This document shows positions 55,075 through 64,000 of a DNA stretch of 64,000 bases, one piece after another. Both the position numbers and the translations under genes were made by a program. The first letter of the stretch is position 1. Each line of letters opens with the position of its first letter. Source of the stretch: an uncultured Desulfobacter sp. GTDB lineage: Bacteria; Desulfobacterota; Desulfobacteria; Desulfobacterales; Desulfobacteraceae. The notes under the pieces are model-generated. The model saw only the letters and a program-made list of their open reading frames with translations, was not told where the DNA came from and did no database searches. The stretch is taken from NCBI RefSeq assembly GCF_963677125.1, contig NZ_OY781882.1, forward strand, positions 2,426,501-2,490,500, read 5' to 3'.

Positions 55075-56811
55075 ATGACGGCAAACCCTTATGAAAAATT
55101 AGGTTTAAGGATTCTTGTCATACGTTGTTTTCTGCTCCTGTGCCTGGTGGGTATTATCATCCGGTCATTTGACATTCAGATTCTCCAGGGAGCTGCGCTC
55201 AAGAAAAAAGCTGAAAACACCTATGTTAGAAGGATCACCATCCAGGGGGAACGTGGACTGATCCTTGACCGTCATTTAAACAAATTAGGTGCCAGCATTG
55301 ATGCGCCCAACATAACGGCAGACCCCACCCAGATTAAAAATGTCCGACAGACAGCAGATCAATTGGTTAGAATCCTTGGTGGCAGCCGGACTAAAATAGA
55401 AAAACAACTATCCCAAAAACGCCGGTTTGCGCTATTGGCAAGCAGGGTATCCCCGGCCAAGGCTGAAGCGGTTAAAAAGCTGAACATTGTTGGTATCTAT
55501 ACCCCGGATAATTCCAAACGCTTTTACCCCAACCGGCGCCTGGCAGCCCAGGTCATCGGGTTCACAGGCAAAGAGGATCACGGCCTTGAAGGATTGGAAT
55601 TCTCCTACAATAAAGTTCTGGAAGGCCAAACCCTGAGAATCCAAGAGTACAGAGACGGTCAGGGTACAGTGCTTGATACGGAAAAAAACAAGCGTGACGA
55701 ACTTAAGGGCGGCACCATTGTTTTATCTATAGATAAAAAAATTCAGTTTTTCAGCGAACAGGCCCTGGAACGGGCCGTAAAAAAACACCGGGGCAAATCA
55801 GGAACGGCCATTGTGATGCAGCCTGCCACGGGTGAACTGCTTGCCGTGGCCCACTACCCGGAATTCAACCCCAACAACTATGGCGATTTCAGCCGGAGCC
55901 GATACAGAAACAGGGCGGTGGCAGACACATTTGAGCCCGGTTCCATCATGAAGGTGATCACTGTAGCCTCAGCCATTGAAAGGGGCATGGCCCCCAAAAC
56001 CATTATTAATTGTGAGAACGGCAATTACCGCGTTGGCAGATCCGTGATCCATGACACCCATCCCCATAATTACCTGACCCCGGGACAGATTATAAAATTC
56101 TCCTCGAACATCGGAGCGGCAAAAATTGCCCAGGACATCGGCCCCAAAGCCATGCACTATTACCTGAAGGCCTTTGGATTCGGTACAAAAACCGGCATTG
56201 ACTGCCCGGCAGAAAGATCGGGCGTTATTCTGCCGTTAAAGCGCTGGACAAGCATTGATGCCGTGGCCATGTCCTTTGGCCAGGGTATGTCGGTGACGGC
56301 GCTCCAGCTCGTCAGCGCCGTATCAGCCATCGCCAATGGGGGCAAATTAATGAAACCGTTGCTGGTCAAAAAGGTCCTTTCCAACACGGGTGAGGTTGTC
56401 CAGGACAATAAACCCTGCGTCGTCCGCCAGGTGATCTCCACAAAAACCGCAGACATTGTAAAAAAAATGATGGCCAGGGTGGTTCAGGAAGATGGGACCG
56501 GGACCAAGGCCGCCATCCCCGGCTACCGGATATGCGGCAAAACCAGCACCGCCCAGAAAGCAGCCAGAGGCAAAAAGGGATATTCAGATTCCAGGTTCAC
56601 GTCTGCGTTTGCAGGCTTTGCACCCTTTGACAACCCGGCTTTGGCCATTCTGGTGGTGGTGGACGAGCCCAAACAAAATCATTACGGCGGCATTGTGGCG
56701 GCACCGGCGTTCAAGGATATCATGGCCCGGTCCTTTAACTATCTGAACATTGCCCCTAACACAGATATGATAGCAGCATTACCCCGGGAGGTGTCCCATG
56801 CAGTTGACTGA
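55075..56811 (+). CDS. ftsI: peptidoglycan transpeptidase FtsI (PBP3)
   Basis: 578 residues. N-terminal membrane helix (about 13-33), dimerisation domain, then transpeptidase: SxxK is Ser290-Ile-Met-Lys293, SxN is Ser343-Ser-Asn345, and the third box is Lys489-Thr-Ser-Thr492 instead of the usual KTGT. It cross-links septal peptidoglycan together with FtsW. It begins directly after the ftsL stop and overlaps murEF by 14 bases. No PASTA domain. Confidence 0.92.
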   Translation: MTANPYEKLGLRILVIRCFLLLCLVGIIIRSFDIQILQGAALKKKAENTYVRRITIQGERGLILDRHLNKLGASIDAPNITADPTQIKNVRQTADQLVRILGGSRTKIEKQLSQKRRFALLASRVSPAKAEAVKKLNIVGIYTPDNSKRFYPNRRLAAQVIGFTGKEDHGLEGLEFSYNKVLEGQTLRIQEYRDGQGTVLDTEKNKRDELKGGTIVLSIDKKIQFFSEQALERAVKKHRGKSGTAIVMQPATGELLAVAHYPEFNPNNYGDFSRSRYRNRAVADTFEPGSIMKVITVASAIERGMAPKTIINCENGNYRVGRSVIHDTHPHNYLTPGQIIKFSSNIGAAKIAQDIGPKAMHYYLKAFGFGTKTGIDCPAERSGVILPLKRWTSIDAVAMSFGQGMSVTALQLVSAVSAIANGGKLMKPLLVKKVLSNTGEVVQDNKPCVVRQVISTKTADIVKKMMARVVQEDGTGTKAAIPGYRICGKTSTAQKAARGKKGYSDSRFTSAFAGFAPFDNPALAILVVVDEPKQNHYGGIVAAPAFKDIMARSFNYLNIAPNTDMIAALPREVSHAVD

Positions 56812-59800
56812 AATCCTGAACATAACTGAAGTCGTGCTCACACCTGATCAGGAACAGGCAGGTATCGGCGACACCTCCATCACCCATATTACCTGCGATT
56901 CCAGACAGGTGATACAGGGATCACTATTCATCGCTGTAGACGGCCACGCCGCAGACGGCCATGATTACATTGCCCAGGCATTTGAACAAGGCGCTGCATT
57001 GGTTCTGGCCCAAAGGATTCCCCTGGAACTGCCCAGGGAACAGGCCCTGCGGATTGTTTTATCAAAGGACACCCGTAAAGATACGGCCATTGCCGCTGCC
57101 AATTTTTTCGGTCATCCTTCCAGGGATCTAATCGTAGTGGGGGTCACCGGGACGAATGGTAAAACCAGTATTACCTGGCTTCTGGAACAAATTTACCAGA
57201 CCTGCGGGATTACCTGCGGTGTCATCGGCACGGTGAATATCAGATATCCCGGCACGACCATTGACAACCCCGTCACCACCCCGGATGCGGTGTGCCTGCA
57301 AAAAACCATGCATGACATGAAACTTGCCGGCGTTACCCATGTCATCATGGAAGTGTCGTCCCACAGCCTGGACCAGCACCGGGTGGATGAATGTGAATTT
57401 AATGCGGCGGTTTTCACCAATCTCACCCAGGATCACCTGGATTACCATGACGGATTTGATGATTATTTTGCCTGCAAAAAAACCTTGTTCACCAACTACT
57501 TAGGTCCCTTTGAAGACGGAACCCGGGGCAAGGCCGTCATCAACATTGATAATGAGTATGGCACCCGGCTGGCAGACAGCCTTAACCCGCCTGTAATCCG
57601 GGTCAGTGCAGATCGTGACGCAGATATCCGGGCCATTGACATCACAGACGACATCCATGGTTTGAAAGGCACCCTGGATTTCACAGGCGTTAAAGCCCCC
57701 CTGACATCCGTGCTCACGGGCCATTTCAACCTGGAAAACATATTATGCGCGGCTGGTGCGGCGTTGACCACAGGTATCTGCCCGGAATCCATAGCCCGGG
57801 GTATTGCCGCCCTTGAACGGGTACCGGGCCGTCTTGAAAAATTGTCCACGGAACTGAACCGGCATATCTTTGTTGATTATGCCCACACCCCGGATGCCCT
57901 TGAATCCATCTTAAAAACCCTTTCCGGCCGCGCCCCTGCGCGACTGATTACAGTATTCGGCTGCGGCGGAGACCGGGACCGCACCAAACGCGCGCCCATG
58001 GGTGTCATTGCCTGCAGATACTCTGACATCGCTATTGTCTCATCGGACAACCCGCGGACCGAAGATCCGGAAGCTATTGTTGACGAAATTATAGAGGGCA
58101 TTCGTGCCCAGGGGTTCCACCCCATTGATTTCTCCAGCCCGAATACCTGTGAAAAAGGATATATCCGAATAACCGACAGGGCCAAAGCCTTGGCCCTGGC
58201 CGTTCAGATTTCAAAACCCGGGGACATTATCGTGGCGGCAGGCAAGGGCCATGAAACCTACCAGATTACCAACAAAGGCACCATCCACTTTGATGACAAA
58301 GAACACTTAACCCAAGCCTGTACCAGCTTGTTAACGCCAAAGCCATGGGATCTTACGGATCTTTCCATGGCTCTTGGGTGTACCCCCGTCACTGTATCAG
58401 GACAAACAAGCAGCGAAGATGCCAAGGACGCGATTTTCAAAGGCATTGGGACTGATTCAAGAACCATCTCCTCTGATATGGTATTTCTGGCGTTGACAGG
58501 CGACCGGTTTGACGGGCACAGCTTCATTCCTAACCTAACAGAAAAAGGGGTTTCAGCGTTTGTTGTCAGACAGGGTTACATAGAAAACCTTGATTCAAGT
58601 CAAAAACGCCTGATAGACAAAACCCGCACCTGCTTTTTTGAAGTACCGGACACCCTGACTGCGTTAGGAACTCTGGCCCGGTATCACAGATTGCGCTCAA
58701 ATGCGCGAATTGCAGCCCTGACAGGATCTAACGGAAAAACATCCACCCGGAAAATGGCCCAGGAAATTTTTGCACAGCACCATGACACCCTGGCCACCCA
58801 AGGGAACCTGAACAATGAAATCGGCCTGCCGCTGACCCTGCTCAGGCTGGCGGATATCCATGAATGGGCCGTGGTGGAGATGGGCATGAGCAATCCCGGC
58901 GAAATCGCCCGGCTTTCCGCCATTGCCCAACCAGATATTGCCATGGTCACCAACACCCATGGGTCTCACATGGAAGGTGTGGGTTCGCTGGATAATGTGG
59001 CCCGGGCCAAAGCAGAAATATTTAAAAGCCTTAACCCATCCGGCACAGCCATTATTTTTGCTGATGATCCAAGAGTTGATATCCTTGTTCAAGGCGCAAA
59101 AAAAGACGCCAACACAGCAAAATTAATGCTTTTTGGCACCCAACCCGACAGCGATGTACGTTTGTCAAAAATCAACCCCACAGACCATGACATTACTTTT
59201 TCTCTGACCATGGATGGACATACCCGCCAATATACTGTACCTTCTCCGGCTGATTTTATGGCCTTTAATGCCGCGGCAGCCGCAGCCCTGGCCAAGGCGG
59301 CAGGGATTAATGAGACAGACATTGCCCAGGGACTTGAACTGTTTGTCCCGGTCAAAGGCAGGATGCATGTAAGGCATCTTAGCAACGGCCTTCATCTTAT
59401 TGATGATACCTACAATGCCAACCCCAGTTCCATGGATCAAGCCCTGAACGTGTTAAACCGGATGGCCGGAAGCAACCGGGCCATTGCCGTGCTTGGGGAT
59501 ATGCTGGAATTGGGAGATCAGACCCAGGAGCACCACCGGCAGGTAGGCCACCTGGCAGCATCGCTTTCACCGGCAAAACTTCTGCTGTTCGGCACCCAGG
59601 TCGCTCAAATCCGTGAAGGCGCTCTGGAAAAAGGATACCCTGAAACCAGAATCGTCATGGGCTCCAAACAACTGTTAGGGGAGACCCTTAAAAAATTAAC
59701 GCAACACGAAACGTGGGTACTGATCAAAGGCTCTAGGGGAATGGCCATGGAGACACTGATTCCAGTACTTGAAGAAATTCCTGCTGAAAGGGCGGACTGA
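56798..59800 (+). CDS. murEF: fused MurE-MurF ligase
   Basis: 1000 residues: MurE (about 1-510) joined without a visible linker to MurF (about 515-1000). MurE has P-loop G115VTGTNGKTS124, YHDGFDDYFACKK with the lysine to be carbamylated, and D417NPR420, the motif for meso-diaminopimelate specificity. MurF has P-loop G643SNGKTS649, GNLNNEIGLPLTLL and NANPSSM. It adds mDAP and then D-Ala-D-Ala to the UDP-MurNAc peptide, so two consecutive steps sit on one chain. No internal stop or frameshift is seen. Confidence 0.93.
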   Translation: MQLTEILNITEVVLTPDQEQAGIGDTSITHITCDSRQVIQGSLFIAVDGHAADGHDYIAQAFEQGAALVLAQRIPLELPREQALRIVLSKDTRKDTAIAAANFFGHPSRDLIVVGVTGTNGKTSITWLLEQIYQTCGITCGVIGTVNIRYPGTTIDNPVTTPDAVCLQKTMHDMKLAGVTHVIMEVSSHSLDQHRVDECEFNAAVFTNLTQDHLDYHDGFDDYFACKKTLFTNYLGPFEDGTRGKAVINIDNEYGTRLADSLNPPVIRVSADRDADIRAIDITDDIHGLKGTLDFTGVKAPLTSVLTGHFNLENILCAAGAALTTGICPESIARGIAALERVPGRLEKLSTELNRHIFVDYAHTPDALESILKTLSGRAPARLITVFGCGGDRDRTKRAPMGVIACRYSDIAIVSSDNPRTEDPEAIVDEIIEGIRAQGFHPIDFSSPNTCEKGYIRITDRAKALALAVQISKPGDIIVAAGKGHETYQITNKGTIHFDDKEHLTQACTSLLTPKPWDLTDLSMALGCTPVTVSGQTSSEDAKDAIFKGIGTDSRTISSDMVFLALTGDRFDGHSFIPNLTEKGVSAFVVRQGYIENLDSSQKRLIDKTRTCFFEVPDTLTALGTLARYHRLRSNARIAALTGSNGKTSTRKMAQEIFAQHHDTLATQGNLNNEIGLPLTLLRLADIHEWAVVEMGMSNPGEIARLSAIAQPDIAMVTNTHGSHMEGVGSLDNVARAKAEIFKSLNPSGTAIIFADDPRVDILVQGAKKDANTAKLMLFGTQPDSDVRLSKINPTDHDITFSLTMDGHTRQYTVPSPADFMAFNAAAAAALAKAAGINETDIAQGLELFVPVKGRMHVRHLSNGLHLIDDTYNANPSSMDQALNVLNRMAGSNRAIAVLGDMLELGDQTQEHHRQVGHLAASLSPAKLLLFGTQVAQIREGALEKGYPETRIVMGSKQLLGETLKKLTQHETWVLIKGSRGMAMETLIPVLEEIPAERAD

Positions 59801-59804
59801 TCCA

Positions 59805-60884
59805 ATGTTTTACCAGTTTTTATACCCGTTACATGACCTTAATACCGTTTTCAATATTTTCCGGTATATCACCTTCCGCACCATATACGGGGGACTGACC
59901 GCCTTTATCATTTGCTTTGTCCTCGGCCCCTTTGTCATCCGGCGGCTGCAGATCATGCACTTTGGCCAGATCATTCAGACAGACGGTCCCCAGTCCCACT
60001 TAAAAAAACAGGGCACCCCCACCATGGGCGGCATCATGATCCTGTTTTCCATTTTTGTTTCCACCTTTTTATGGGGTAATTTCACCAACCACTATGTAAG
60101 CATACTGCTGCTGGTCACCCTGCTTTTCGGTGCCATCGGCTTTATTGACGACTACCTGTCGCTGACCAAAAAAACCAATATGGGTTTCACGGCAAAAAGC
60201 AAATTTCTTTTGCAGATTCTTTCGGGCCTGCTCATCGGCTTTCTGATCTTCAGCAGCCCGGACTTTAATGCCGTGCTCACGGTTCCGTTCTTCAAAAACG
60301 TGGCCTTTGATTTAGGTGTTTTTTACATCCCTTTTGCCTGCCTGGTCATTGTGGGTACATCTAACGCCGTGAACCTCACCGACGGCCTGGACGGCCTGGC
60401 CATCGGGCCTTTTATTGTGGCCTCCCTGACATATATGCTGTTTGCCTATGTGGCCGGCCATGCCGAATTCGCACAATACCTGCACGTCCGGCACATTCCG
60501 GCAGCCGGTGAAGTATCCGTGATCTGCGGCATCCTGGCAGGGGCAGGCATGGGCTTTTTATGGTTCAATGCCCACCCGGCCCAGATTTTCATGGGCGATA
60601 CCGGTTCCATCCCCCTTGGCGCCATCCTGGGCACCATCGCCGTGGTAACCAAACAGGAGATCATGCTGGTGCTGGTGGGCGGACTTTTTGTCATGGAAGC
60701 AGGTTCGGTGATTCTTCAAGTCGCCTATTTTAAAATCACCCACGGTAAGAGAATCTTCAGAATGGCACCGTTGCACCACCATTTTGAATTAAAAGGCTGG
60801 CATGAATCCAAGGTGATTGTCCGATTCTGGATTATTTCCATTACCCTGGCTGCCCTATCCTTAAGTACGTTAAAGATAAGATAA
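59805..60884 (+). CDS. mraY: phospho-MurNAc-pentapeptide transferase
   Basis: 359 residues, ten membrane helices. Motifs: IQTDGPQSHLKKQGTPTMGG, FIDDYLSLTKKTN (the Asp pair), NAVNLTDGLDGLA, MGDTGSIPLGAILG and PLHHHFELKGWHE. It transfers phospho-MurNAc-pentapeptide to undecaprenyl phosphate, giving lipid I. I start at ATG 59805, four bases after the murEF stop; a TTG at 59769 would overlap it. Length matches the family. Confidence 0.95.
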   Translation: MFYQFLYPLHDLNTVFNIFRYITFRTIYGGLTAFIICFVLGPFVIRRLQIMHFGQIIQTDGPQSHLKKQGTPTMGGIMILFSIFVSTFLWGNFTNHYVSILLLVTLLFGAIGFIDDYLSLTKKTNMGFTAKSKFLLQILSGLLIGFLIFSSPDFNAVLTVPFFKNVAFDLGVFYIPFACLVIVGTSNAVNLTDGLDGLAIGPFIVASLTYMLFAYVAGHAEFAQYLHVRHIPAAGEVSVICGILAGAGMGFLWFNAHPAQIFMGDTGSIPLGAILGTIAVVTKQEIMLVLVGGLFVMEAGSVILQVAYFKITHGKRIFRMAPLHHHFELKGWHESKVIVRFWIISITLAALSLSTLKIR

Positions 60885-60887
60885 AAG

Positions 60888-62258
60888 ATGCTCAATTTTC
60901 CTGAAACATATGAATTAATTGTTGGCTTAGGCGCCTGTGGGCTTGCCATGGCCCGGTTTCTGAATTGCCGGGGGCACTGCGTCGCGGCCACGGACATCGA
61001 CGCAACAAAGACCGATGAAGCTGCAGCCTTAGAAAACTTAGGTATCCCGGTAATGATCGGCAGCCACACCCATGAGATATTCGACAACGCATCCGTTATT
61101 ATCCCCAGCCCCGGAATCCCCTTAAACATGCCATACATCCAATCTGCCCGAAACAAAGGCGTACCGGTCAAAGGCGAACTGGATATTTTTGCCCAATACA
61201 ACACCACACCGACCATTGCAATCACAGGAACCAACGGGAAAACCACCACCACGGAACTGACAACAGCCATGCTTGAAGCCTCAGGCATCTCCTGTTTCAT
61301 GGGCGGCAACATCGGCACCCCACTGATAGAATATCTCATGCAGGAGGACCCCAAGGATGTTGTGGTGGCCGAAGTCTCCTCCTTCCAGCTTGATCTTGCC
61401 CAGACCTTCAGGCCCCACACAGCAGCACTTCTCAATATTGCCGAAGATCACCTGGACCGCTATATAGACTTTCACGCCTATGCCGACTCAAAATGGTCTA
61501 TTTTTAAAAATATGACGGCCAAAGATACGGCCATAATTAACAGCCGCATCAACAATCTTTCAACCCGGACCGACGCTATTTGTGCCGAAATTCTTGAATT
61601 TTCCTCCACGAAGACTGTGGGCCGGGGTGCAAGTGTTCACGAAATGGGAATCGATATTCACACCCGTAACGTCAGTGACGTTCTTGCCACAGATATATTG
61701 ACCGGACTTCCCGGGACCCATAACAAAGAAAATGTTGCGGCAGCGGCCCTTGCGGCGCTCAGCTGCGGTGGCACTATTGAAGGTATCAGGCAGGCCTTAA
61801 ACGACTTTACCCTGTCGGACCATCGCATCGCCTTTGTCCGGGAGGTTGATGGCGTCCGTTTCTACAACGACTCCAAAGCCACCAACGTGGACGCCGTGCT
61901 CCGCGCCCTGGAATCCTTTGAATCCGGTGTCATTCTTATTCTCGGGGGCAGGGAAAAGGGCCTGGATTTTGCTCCCCTGGCACCCGAAGTTAAAGCCCGG
62001 GCCAAGGCGGTTATCGGCATGGGCGAAGCGGCAGGTCATGTCATGGAAACATTTGAAGGTGTTTGTCCCGCATATTCCTGCCGGGATATGGCCTGCGCCG
62101 TAAACAAAGCTGTGTCCGTTGCAGACAAAGGCAATGTAGTGCTGTTATCTCCGGCCTGTGCAAGTTTTGACCTCTATGCCAATTACAAGGAACGGGGAAA
62201 GGATTTTGCCCGCATTGTCAACCGGCTTGTTTCTGTTCAGGAGGTCTGCCATGGCTGA
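60888..62258 (+). CDS. murD: UDP-N-acetylmuramoylalanine-D-glutamate ligase
   Basis: 456 residues. N-terminal Rossmann-like UDP-binding VGLGACGLAMARFL, P-loop ITGTNGKTTTTELTTAML, GNIGTPL, AEVSSFQLDLAQTFRP, the NIAEDHLDRY segment and C-terminal LLSPACASFDLYANYKERGKDF. Adds D-Glu to UDP-MurNAc-L-Ala. Three bases after mraY; overlaps ftsW by eight bases. Confidence 0.95.
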   Translation: MLNFPETYELIVGLGACGLAMARFLNCRGHCVAATDIDATKTDEAAALENLGIPVMIGSHTHEIFDNASVIIPSPGIPLNMPYIQSARNKGVPVKGELDIFAQYNTTPTIAITGTNGKTTTTELTTAMLEASGISCFMGGNIGTPLIEYLMQEDPKDVVVAEVSSFQLDLAQTFRPHTAALLNIAEDHLDRYIDFHAYADSKWSIFKNMTAKDTAIINSRINNLSTRTDAICAEILEFSSTKTVGRGASVHEMGIDIHTRNVSDVLATDILTGLPGTHNKENVAAAALAALSCGGTIEGIRQALNDFTLSDHRIAFVREVDGVRFYNDSKATNVDAVLRALESFESGVILILGGREKGLDFAPLAPEVKARAKAVIGMGEAAGHVMETFEGVCPAYSCRDMACAVNKAVSVADKGNVVLLSPACASFDLYANYKERGKDFARIVNRLVSVQEVCHG

Positions 62259-63405
62259 TACCTTACATGCCGGCAAATACACCCCGGGCCGCCTCCATCC
62301 TTTCTTCAAAGAAAAGACCATTCTATTTCCAGTACTTATCCTTACCTGCATCGGTTTGGCCATGGTCTATTCAGCTTCCTGCTCCATCTCCATGGATGAA
62401 CATAATACCCTGTTCTACTACCTGAAACGCCAATCCATATTCTTGTTTGCAAGCCTATGTATCATGTATGTAACAGCCTCTTTTCCTTACAAATTATACA
62501 AAAGCATGGCGTACATCATTTTGATTGCCGCCATCGGACTTCTGGTTGCCGTGCTTATCCCGTCTTTGGGCATTAAAGCCAATAATGCCCGGCGCTGGAT
62601 TGATGTAGGGTTATTCGCATTCCAGCCCGCAGAATTTGCCAAGCTTGCCATGATTCTTTTCATGGCCTACTCCCTGTCTAAAAAACAGGAAATCGGAAAA
62701 CTAAAAGACTTTTCCATTGGTGTTGTGCCCCATGCAATCGTGTTTGGCCTGATGGCTTTACTGATCCTGTGCCAGCCCGATTTCGGCACCATTGTGGTAT
62801 TGGGCATGATCTGCTGGGGAATGATGTTCGTGGCAGGGGTACCTTTGCTTTATCTGCTCAGTCCCTTGCCTGTGATTATTCCCATTGTGGCATACTTTCT
62901 GGTTTTTAAGGTGAGCTACCGGTTGGAGCGGATCATGGGATTTCTCAATCCCTGGGAAGATCCCCTGGGCATTGGATTCCAGCTCACCAATTCCCTTAAG
63001 GCCTTTGGATCAGGTGGTTTGTTCGGTAAAGGTGTTGGACTGTCCATGCAGAAAATGCATTTTCTGCCGGAACCCCATACAGATTTTATTTTCTCCATCA
63101 TCGGTGAGGAACTCGGCCTCATTGGGGTTATGGGCATCCTGGCGCTTTATGGACTGATCCTGCACACCGGCACCCGCATTGCCCGGCAGTCAGATACCTT
63201 TTTCGGGGCCGTAACCGCCACGGGCATCACGCTGTATCTAGGGCTTCAGGTCATCATCAATACGGGCGTGACATTAGGCGTACTGCCCACCAAGGGTTTG
63301 ACTCTGCCCTTTATTTCCTACGGCGGGACATCGTTGATCATTAATATGGCAGCCATGGGTATTTTAATGAACATAGGAGCGTCGGCAAATCATGTTAAAA
63401 AATAA
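62251..63405 (+). CDS. ftsW: septal peptidoglycan glycosyltransferase FtsW (SEDS)
   Basis: 384 residues, ten membrane helices. SEDS signatures: ANNARRWIDVGLFAFQPAEFAKLAMI, QPDFGTIVVL, PEPHTDFIFSIIGEELGLIG and GLTLPFISYGGTSL. It polymerises glycan with FtsI. I use ATG 62251, preceded by CAGGAGG, rather than the in-frame ATG at 62158 inside murD. Its stop overlaps murG by 14 bases. Confidence 0.93.
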   Translation: MADTLHAGKYTPGRLHPFFKEKTILFPVLILTCIGLAMVYSASCSISMDEHNTLFYYLKRQSIFLFASLCIMYVTASFPYKLYKSMAYIILIAAIGLLVAVLIPSLGIKANNARRWIDVGLFAFQPAEFAKLAMILFMAYSLSKKQEIGKLKDFSIGVVPHAIVFGLMALLILCQPDFGTIVVLGMICWGMMFVAGVPLLYLLSPLPVIIPIVAYFLVFKVSYRLERIMGFLNPWEDPLGIGFQLTNSLKAFGSGGLFGKGVGLSMQKMHFLPEPHTDFIFSIIGEELGLIGVMGILALYGLILHTGTRIARQSDTFFGAVTATGITLYLGLQVIINTGVTLGVLPTKGLTLPFISYGGTSLIINMAAMGILMNIGASANHVKK

Positions 63406-64000
63406 GCGTGTTATCATTGCCGGCGGAAAAACAGGGGGGCATCTCTTCCCGGGCATTGCCGTGGCCCAGGCACTAATGGAAAAAGACCCGGCCACAAAGA
63501 TATTGTTTGTAGGCACCAACGCCCCCTTTGAAACCGACACCCTTGACCGGTACGAATTTGCCCATAAGGCAATTATCTCCCGGCCCATCAAAGGGAAAAA
63601 TATTTTTGCAAAAGCATGGTCCGCCGCTCTTGTGGGGCTCAGCCTGGTCCAAGCCATGATAATCATTATTGGGTTCAGGGCCAATTTCATCCTGGGCGTG
63701 GGCGGATTTTCATCCTTTGCCCTGGTGCTTGCCGGGCGTATCCTTTTCAGGGACACGGCCATCCATGAGCAGAATGCCTTTCCCGGCATGACCAACCGCA
63801 TGCTGAGCAAAATCGCCCGGACCCGGTTTATCTCTTTTAAAGAGACAAAGGGCATGCCGGAAAACGACGCCACCTTTCTGGTTGGCAACCCGGTACGCCG
63901 TCCTTTAAGCAATGAAGCGGAAAACACCAACACGGATGACACTGTTCTCAAGCAGATAACCGAAGATGATTTTCTAATTCTTGTCACCGGAGGCAGCCAG
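63392..64000 (+). CDS. murG: UDP-GlcNAc:lipid I transferase MurG, N-terminal part (cut by window edge)
   Basis: 203 codons visible, open to the window end. Near the N-terminus IIAGGKTGGHLFPGIAVA is the first glycine-rich loop; residue 13 is Lys where GGGTGGH is usual. Further LGVGGFSSFALVLAG, IHEQNAFPGMTNRML and LVGNPVRRPL are typical MurG segments, ending in the second loop VTGGSQ. It makes lipid II from lipid I. ATG at 63392 lies within the ftsW end. Confidence 0.93.
   Translation, partial: MLKNKRVIIAGGKTGGHLFPGIAVAQALMEKDPATKILFVGTNAPFETDTLDRYEFAHKAIISRPIKGKNIFAKAWSAALVGLSLVQAMIIIIGFRANFILGVGGFSSFALVLAGRILFRDTAIHEQNAFPGMTNRMLSKIARTRFISFKETKGMPENDATFLVGNPVRRPLSNEAENTNTDDTVLKQITEDDFLILVTGGSQ

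Noticed and set aside
53278..64000. Numerous minus-strand frames opposite the dcw genes
   Set aside because: All are shadows of the strongly coding plus-strand genes and lack any family signature.

Overview
The window looks like the chromosome of a moderately AT-rich deltaproteobacterium (Desulfobacterota), most likely a relative of Desulfobacter or Desulfobacula. This is inferred from the combination of a PEP-CTERM/exosortase exopolysaccharide locus, a fused murE-murF gene inside a complete division/cell-wall (dcw) cluster, and a Gld-type ABC module next to mraZ. No rRNA, tRNA or CRISPR array was seen.

Positions 1-7750 (mostly + strand) hold the tail of an unknown gene, a hypothetical gene, and a tight run encoding a degenerate histidine-kinase-like protein, a membrane coiled-coil protein and an ExeA-like ATPase fused to an OmpA domain. 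A frameshifted CAAX-type protease, a TviC/WbpP-like UDP-HexNAc epimerase and a TIGR03790-type secreted protein follow. Positions 7830-35484 (- strand) form a large exopolysaccharide locus: glycosyltransferases, flippase, polymerase/ligase, sulfotransferase, CDP-alcohol phosphotransferase, phosphodiesterase-like protein, acyltransferase, FemAB-like protein, exosortase, EpsI, deacetylase, outer-membrane barrel, Wza-like exporter, initiating sugar transferase, tyrosine kinase, Wzz and a UDP-HexNAc dehydrogenase. It is interrupted by a decayed IS1-family element (17551-18776) and a second transposase remnant near 9.2 kb.

Positions 35.7-46.3 kb hold an AAA-ATPase/PD-(D/E)XK protein, a cNMP-binding patatin, a PEP-CTERM substrate protein preceded by a consensus sigma-54 promoter and followed by a strong terminator, a methyltransferase, a PrsT-like TPR lipoprotein, an exosortase-associated acyltransferase and two small genes. 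Positions 46.5-52.8 kb carry a protein with two ribbon-helix-helix-like segments and a GldA/GldF/GldG/DUF4340 transporter-like operon ending in plsC. From 53.2 kb to the end lies the dcw cluster mraZ-rsmH-ftsL-ftsI-murEF-mraY-murD-ftsW-murG (murG cut by the window edge), with MraZ-box-like repeats upstream.

Inferred joint function: UDP-GlcNAc is converted to a uronic acid such as UDP-GalNAcA by the TviB/TviC-like pair that flanks the locus. A lipid-linked repeat is started by the sugar transferase, extended by glycosyltransferases, decorated (sulfate, acyl, perhaps phospho-alcohol), flipped, polymerised under Wzz/kinase control and exported. PEP-CTERM proteins are sorted by the exosortase to the same surface matrix.
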